NCBI GenBank assembly: GCA_003693905.1
Contig: RFLL01000405.1
Location: 1-9,412 of the forward strand
DNA from: Alphaproteobacteria bacterium
GTDB lineage: Bacteria; Pseudomonadota; Alphaproteobacteria; Kiloniellales; J153
Length of the DNA stretch: 9,412 nt
Direction: 5' to 3'
The notes beneath the pieces are model-generated. The model saw only the letters and a program-made list of their open reading frames with translations. It did not search any database and was not told the origin of the DNA. Below, piece after piece: positions 6,198 to 9,412 of this stretch. Position 1 is the first letter of the stretch. Every line of letters begins with the position of its first letter. The position numbers and the translations under genes are program-made.

Positions 6198-7082
6198 TCA
6201 GGATTCGTCCTCCGCCTCGAGGATCGCCCGCAGACCGTCGCGGTAGCCGGGGTAGCGCAAGGTGACCCCCAGCTCCTCCTTGATGCGGCGGTTGCGCACC
6301 CGCTTGTTGTCCCGATAGAAGCTGCGCGCCATCGGCGACAGCGCCGCGGCCTCCAGGGGCACCAGCGGCGGCGGAGCAACGCCCAGCAAGGCACACGCAT
6401 GGGCGACCACGTCGGCCGGTGGCGCCGGATCGTCGTCGCACACGTTGTAGATCCGGCCCGGATCGGGCCGCGCCATCGAAGCTTCCAGAACGCGGGCCAG
6501 ATCTTCGACGTGAATGCGGCTGAACACCTGTCCCGGCTTGTCGATGCGCTTGGCGGTACCGGCCCGCACGGCATCGAGCGCGCTGCGCCCGGGGCCGTAG
6601 ATGCCGGCCAGACGAAAGACGTGTACCGGCAAGTCGTGGCGGCGGTGCAGGGCCAGCCACGCCTTTTCCGCCGCCATCCGATGCCGGGCGCGGGCGCTGC
6701 TCGGGCGTAGATCGGAATCTTCGTCGACCCAGCCGCCGTCGCGGGTTCCATAGACGGCGGTCGTCGACAGATAGCCGATCCACCTGAGCCTCGCCCCGGC
6801 GGCTGCGATGTCGGCGCCGTGGCAGTCCAGTACCGGATCGCCGGTCTCATCGGGCGGGATGCTGCTCAACAGGTGCGTCACCCCGGCCAGAATGCGATCC
6901 GGGTCGGCCAGCGGCCGGGCACGCGAAAACGCGCTGACGCACCACCCGGCCCGTGTCAGTTCGCCCGCCTGATCCGCTTCGCGCACCGTCCCGGCAATCT
7001 CCCAGCCGCGCGCGGCCAGCCGCCGCGCCAGGACCTGCGCCGTGTAGCCGAGACCGAAACAGAACAGGCGAGAAGGCGTCAC
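6198..7082 (-). CDS. Atypical SDR / NAD-dependent epimerase-like protein (YeeZ / SDR_a5-like)
   Basis: A Rossmann-fold protein of 294 residues, counted from the GTG at 7082. It opens with MTPSRLFCFGLGYTAQVLA, holding the dinucleotide-binding GxGxxA motif (10-15). The extended-SDR landmarks follow: LLSSIPP (71-77), GYLSTTAVYGTRDG (103-116), VFRLAGIYGPGRSALD (155-170), FSRIHVEDLA (187-196) and GRIYNVCDDDPA (209-220). The catalytic YxxxK is not intact: the equivalent region RARHRMAAEKAW has no tyrosine, as in the atypical SDR_a5 group. It may bind NAD(P) without classical SDR chemistry; no substrate can be named. I prefer the GTG at 7082 because upstream codons are poor in third-position G/C and low in complexity, and a GGAA lies 8 bases before it. 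An ATG at 7166 in the same frame is the alternative (322 residues). It ends 1 base from the hydrolase stop. Confidence 0.85.
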   Translation of the reverse strand: MTPSRLFCFGLGYTAQVLARRLAARGWEIAGTVREADQAGELTRAGWCVSAFSRARPLADPDRILAGVTHLLSSIPPDETGDPVLDCHGADIAAAGARLRWIGYLSTTAVYGTRDGGWVDEDSDLRPSSARARHRMAAEKAWLALHRRHDLPVHVFRLAGIYGPGRSALDAVRAGTAKRIDKPGQVFSRIHVEDLARVLEASMARPDPGRIYNVCDDDPAPPADVVAHACALLGVAPPPLVPLEAAALSPMARSFYRDNKRVRNRRIKEELGVTLRYPGYRDGLRAILEAEDES

Positions 7083-7154
7083 CACGAGATTTCCGTTGTT
7101 TTTTCCATCGCCGCCGCGCGAGGAATCCTTGCACGCCGCCACGTGCCCGGCGAC

Positions 7155-7182
7155 TTTATCGGTCATGTCCCGCACCCGACAA
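7155..7182 (-). promoter_or_regulatory. Weak promoter candidate for the SDR gene
   Basis: On the minus strand TTGTCG (7182-7177) and GATAAA (7160-7155) are 16 bases apart, each matching consensus at 4 of 6 positions. Transcription would start near 7148, downstream of the ATG at 7166. If real, it rules out that ATG and supports the GTG start. The evidence is thin. Confidence 0.22.
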
Positions 7183-7977
7183 CCACGACGTATCGCCGCA
7201 CCGTGGGCCGGGCGGGCCGCGATCCTGATCGCCGGCGCGCTCAGCCTTCTTCTTCCGCCTGCCGCCCCGCTCCGGGCGCAGGCGACGGATCCGGCCGACG
7301 ATGCGGCGCGCTACAGCGCCTGCATGGAGCGCGCCCGCACCGCCCCCCAGGCCGCCTTCACCGAGGCCGAAGCGTGGAGCGCGCAGACCAGCGCCCTGCC
7401 GGCACGCCACTGCGCAGCGGTGGCGCTGATCGGGCTGGGGCGCACCGTCGAAGCGGCACAGCGCCTTGGCGCCCTGGCCGCCGACGTGCCCGAGGCCGCG
7501 ACCGCCCTGCGTGCGGAGCTGCTGGCGCAAAGCGCGCAGGCATGGATGATGGCCGGGGAAGCGGCGCGCGCCATTGCCGCCCTGACGACGGCGCTCGCCC
7601 TGCAACCGGACAACGTGGAGATGCTGATCGACCGCAGCATCGCCCTGGCCTCGGCGGGGCGGTACTGGGAGGCGGTCGACGACCTCAACCGGGCGCTCGA
7701 TCTGGCCCCTGACCGCCCCGACATCCTAGTGCTGCGGGCCAGCGCCTATCGCTCGCTCGATGCCGACGACCTGGCTGCGGACGACCTCGCCCGGGCCCTG
7801 GCCCGCGATCCCGACAATCTTGAAGCCCTGCTCGAACGCGGCCTGTTGCGCCAGCGCGCCGGCGACGTTGCCGGTGCGCGGGCCGACTGGCAGCGGATCC
7901 TGGCCCTTGCCACGCGCGGCCCTGCGGCGGCCGCCGCCCGGCGCAACCTGCAAGCCCTCGAGTCTGCCAGCCGTTAG
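7165..7977 (+). CDS. Secreted tetratricopeptide-repeat (TPR) protein
   Basis: A 270-residue protein with a Sec-type signal peptide: basic start MSRTRQPRRIAAPWAGR, hydrophobic core AAILIAGALSLLLPPAAPL (18-36), and likely cleavage after LRA at residue 38. The mature protein should be periplasmic. Residues about 40-110 form a helical N-terminal part with two cysteines (C53 and C83) that could form a disulfide. At least four TPR-like units follow at about 117-150, 151-184, 185-218 and 219-252, with recurring PDN/PDR turns. TPR arrays hold partner proteins; no enzyme motif is seen. The next gene, converging on it after 51 bases, is an M48 metalloprotease. E. coli BepA carries both modules in one chain, so a working link is possible but unproven. 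The ATG at 7165 has no clear ribosome site but fits the signal peptide. Confidence 0.85.
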   Translation: MSRTRQPRRIAAPWAGRAAILIAGALSLLLPPAAPLRAQATDPADDAARYSACMERARTAPQAAFTEAEAWSAQTSALPARHCAAVALIGLGRTVEAAQRLGALAADVPEAATALRAELLAQSAQAWMMAGEAARAIAALTTALALQPDNVEMLIDRSIALASAGRYWEAVDDLNRALDLAPDRPDILVLRASAYRSLDADDLAADDLARALARDPDNLEALLERGLLRQRAGDVAGARADWQRILALATRGPAAAAARRNLQALESASR

Positions 7978-8028
7978 CGTGGAGCCCACTCCCGCGGATC
8001 GCGCCGGGCCGTCGCCGGGACGGAAAAA

Positions 8029-9412
8029 TCAGGGCTCTTCCCCCTGTTCCAGTACCAGCTTGACCTTGTCGCCGGGGGTCAGGCGGGCATCGCGGGCAAG
8101 GCCGTTCAGCACCAGAAAGCGCTCCAGCCGGTGGTCGGGGAAGGCCATATGCGCTGCCAGGCCTGTCACCGTCTCGCCCGGGCGCACGGTGTGGATGCGC
8201 AGCCGCAGCGGCTTGAGCGCCGCCGCCTCGGCCGGGCTCAGCCGGCGAAAGCTGTAGGTCGTGCGGCGCAGATCCAGTTCCAGCGCCGTGGTCTGCGCCG
8301 GCGTGGTCACGAACAGCATCCGGTAGATGGCATCGTCGTCACTGCGGATCGCCACCAGACGCACATCGCGCACGCCGCGACGGGTGTTCAGGCGCGTCCA
8401 TCCGGTGGCCGCGGCAAGGCCGTTGATGGTGATCGCCTCGACGTCGGACAGCGCGACCCCTTGCGCCCACACCCGGGTCAGATAGGCGGTCATGGCCCCG
8501 GCGAAGGGCTTGCGCGCCCGGTCGAAGACGATCACGGCACCGTCCGGTCCCTTGGCCAGGACGGCGCGGCTGGTGTTGACGAGGCGGAAACCCGCCGGCA
8601 CCTCGAAGGCGAAGCGCAGCTTGGGATGCAGAAAGCGGCGGCCGCGAATGAAGCCTTCATCCGGATCGTCGCCGTAGAGCAGACCGTCGATCTTGGCCAG
8701 ATAGATGTCGCGCGCGCGCATCGGCTGCGCCACCGCGCTCACCCCCGCCGCCGCCATCGCCGCCCGGACGCGGTCGATCGTGCGTGGATGAGTTTGCATG
8801 ATGTTGAATTCGTCGGCGCGGCCCGGCTCGCCGCTGAGTTCGGCTTCGAGACGACTGTCGGCGAGCAGCTTTTCCAGAAAACCGGCCATGGCCCCGGGAT
8901 CGTAGCCGGCGCGGGCCAGATAGCGGATGCCGAGCAGGTCGGCCTCGTGCTCCTGCTCGCGCGAGAAGCTGCGCAAGGCGATCTGGCTGACGATCCCGGT
9001 GGCCCGGGTCAGGGCCCGGTTGCCGGTCAGCACGCCGATGCCGAGTTGCAGGATCTGTGCCGTGACTGTCTGGCCATAGCGTTCGGCGGCGTGGCGGGCG
9101 GTGACGTGGCCGATCTCGTGCGCCAGGACGCCGGCCAGCTCGGCCTCGTCGCCGGCCAGCGCCAGCAGACCGCGGGTGACGTAGACATAGCCGCCGGGCA
9201 GGGCGAAGGCATTGACGATGGGGCTGTTGAGAACGGTGAAGGTGAACTTGAGATCGGGCGTCTCGGAGGTACGCGCCAACAGGGTGCCGACGCTGGAGAC
9301 ATAGGCGGCCAGCGCCGGGTCGTCGTAGACGCCGCCGAACTGGGGCACGATCTTCTTGTGCTCCTCGGCGCCGAGGCGCGCTTCGTCGGCGGCGCTGAGG
9401 CCGCCGGTGAAG
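8029..9412 (-). CDS. M48-family zinc metalloprotease with C-terminal LysM-like domain (5' end off the right edge)
   Basis: The open frame enters at the right edge (FTGGLSAADEARLGAEEHKKIVPQFGG), so the start and expected signal peptide are missing; 460 residues are visible. Numbering from the edge, the peptidase M48 domain spans about 5-230: LNSPIVNAFALPGGYVYVTRGLL (61-83), the zinc site VLAHEIGHV (H98, E99, H102), the third ligand E156 in EQEHEADLLGIRYLARAGYDP, and QTHPRTIDR (206-214). A middle alpha/beta region (about 255-400) follows, then a LysM-like segment IHTVRPGETVTGLAAHM to LTPGDKVKLVL (about 406-455) that may bind peptidoglycan. This fits a periplasmic BepA/YfgC- or LoiP-like quality-control protease of outer-membrane proteins. 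It lacks the C-terminal TPRs of BepA, while a separate secreted TPR protein lies beside it. Catalytic residues are intact. Confidence 0.93.
   Translation of the reverse strand, partial: FTGGLSAADEARLGAEEHKKIVPQFGGVYDDPALAAYVSSVGTLLARTSETPDLKFTFTVLNSPIVNAFALPGGYVYVTRGLLALAGDEAELAGVLAHEIGHVTARHAAERYGQTVTAQILQLGIGVLTGNRALTRATGIVSQIALRSFSREQEHEADLLGIRYLARAGYDPGAMAGFLEKLLADSRLEAELSGEPGRADEFNIMQTHPRTIDRVRAAMAAAGVSAVAQPMRARDIYLAKIDGLLYGDDPDEGFIRGRRFLHPKLRFAFEVPAGFRLVNTSRAVLAKGPDGAVIVFDRARKPFAGAMTAYLTRVWAQGVALSDVEAITINGLAAATGWTRLNTRRGVRDVRLVAIRSDDDAIYRMLFVTTPAQTTALELDLRRTTYSFRRLSPAEAAALKPLRLRIHTVRPGETVTGLAAHMAFPDHRLERFLVLNGLARDARLTPGDKVKLVLEQGEEP

Noticed and set aside
5354..6850. 498-codon minus-strand open frame across the hydrolase and SDR genes
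   Set aside because: It crosses the convergent stops and lies in the wrong frame of both genes; the hydrolase triad and SDR motifs are on the other frames.
7982..8037. Inverted repeat GAGCCC/GGGCTC and small stem CCGTC/GACGG in the gap between the TPR and M48 genes
   Set aside because: Arms are only 5-6 bases, the loop is long and there is no T run in the right place on either strand, so a terminator call is not supported.

Overview
The window looks like a chromosomal housekeeping segment from a high-G+C alphaproteobacterium, most likely Rhodospirillales or a relative. I infer this from strong G/C bias at third codon positions, an IF3 that starts with the residues ARPPF, and a close match to a mitochondrial-type hydrolase. 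There is no mobile element, CRISPR array, tRNA or rRNA, and almost all of the sequence is coding. No gap between genes exceeds about 180 bases.

Left part (1-4001, all minus strand, read right to left): the classical translation cluster thrS - infC - rpmI - rplT - pheS. Threonyl-tRNA synthetase, initiation factor IF3, ribosomal proteins L35 and L20, and the first 189 residues of the phenylalanyl-tRNA synthetase alpha chain follow each other; pheS runs off the left edge. Three control points are visible. A promoter-like pair lies just upstream of thrS and overlaps a small terminator-like hairpin. infC appears to start at the rare codon ATA, the family's hallmark for self-control by IF3. A near-consensus promoter sits in the 179-base infC-rpmI gap, followed by a leader with alternative stems that could be an L20-type control element. 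A perfect 11-bp hairpin lies between rplT and pheS.

Middle (4107-6196): a GT4-family glycosyltransferase on the minus strand and an alpha/beta hydrolase resembling mitochondrial ABHD10 on the plus strand. They diverge with only 17 bases between their start codons.

Right part (6198-9412): an atypical short-chain dehydrogenase-like protein (minus) converges on the hydrolase with a 1-base gap. It diverges from a secreted four-TPR protein (plus). That protein in turn converges on an M48 zinc metalloprotease with a LysM-like C-terminus (minus, cut by the right edge). The TPR protein and the protease are both probably periplasmic and may belong to envelope protein quality control.

I did not find a convincing new system. 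The most interesting items are the rpmI-rplT leader, the ATA start of infC, and the ABHD10-like hydrolase paired tightly with a glycosyltransferase.
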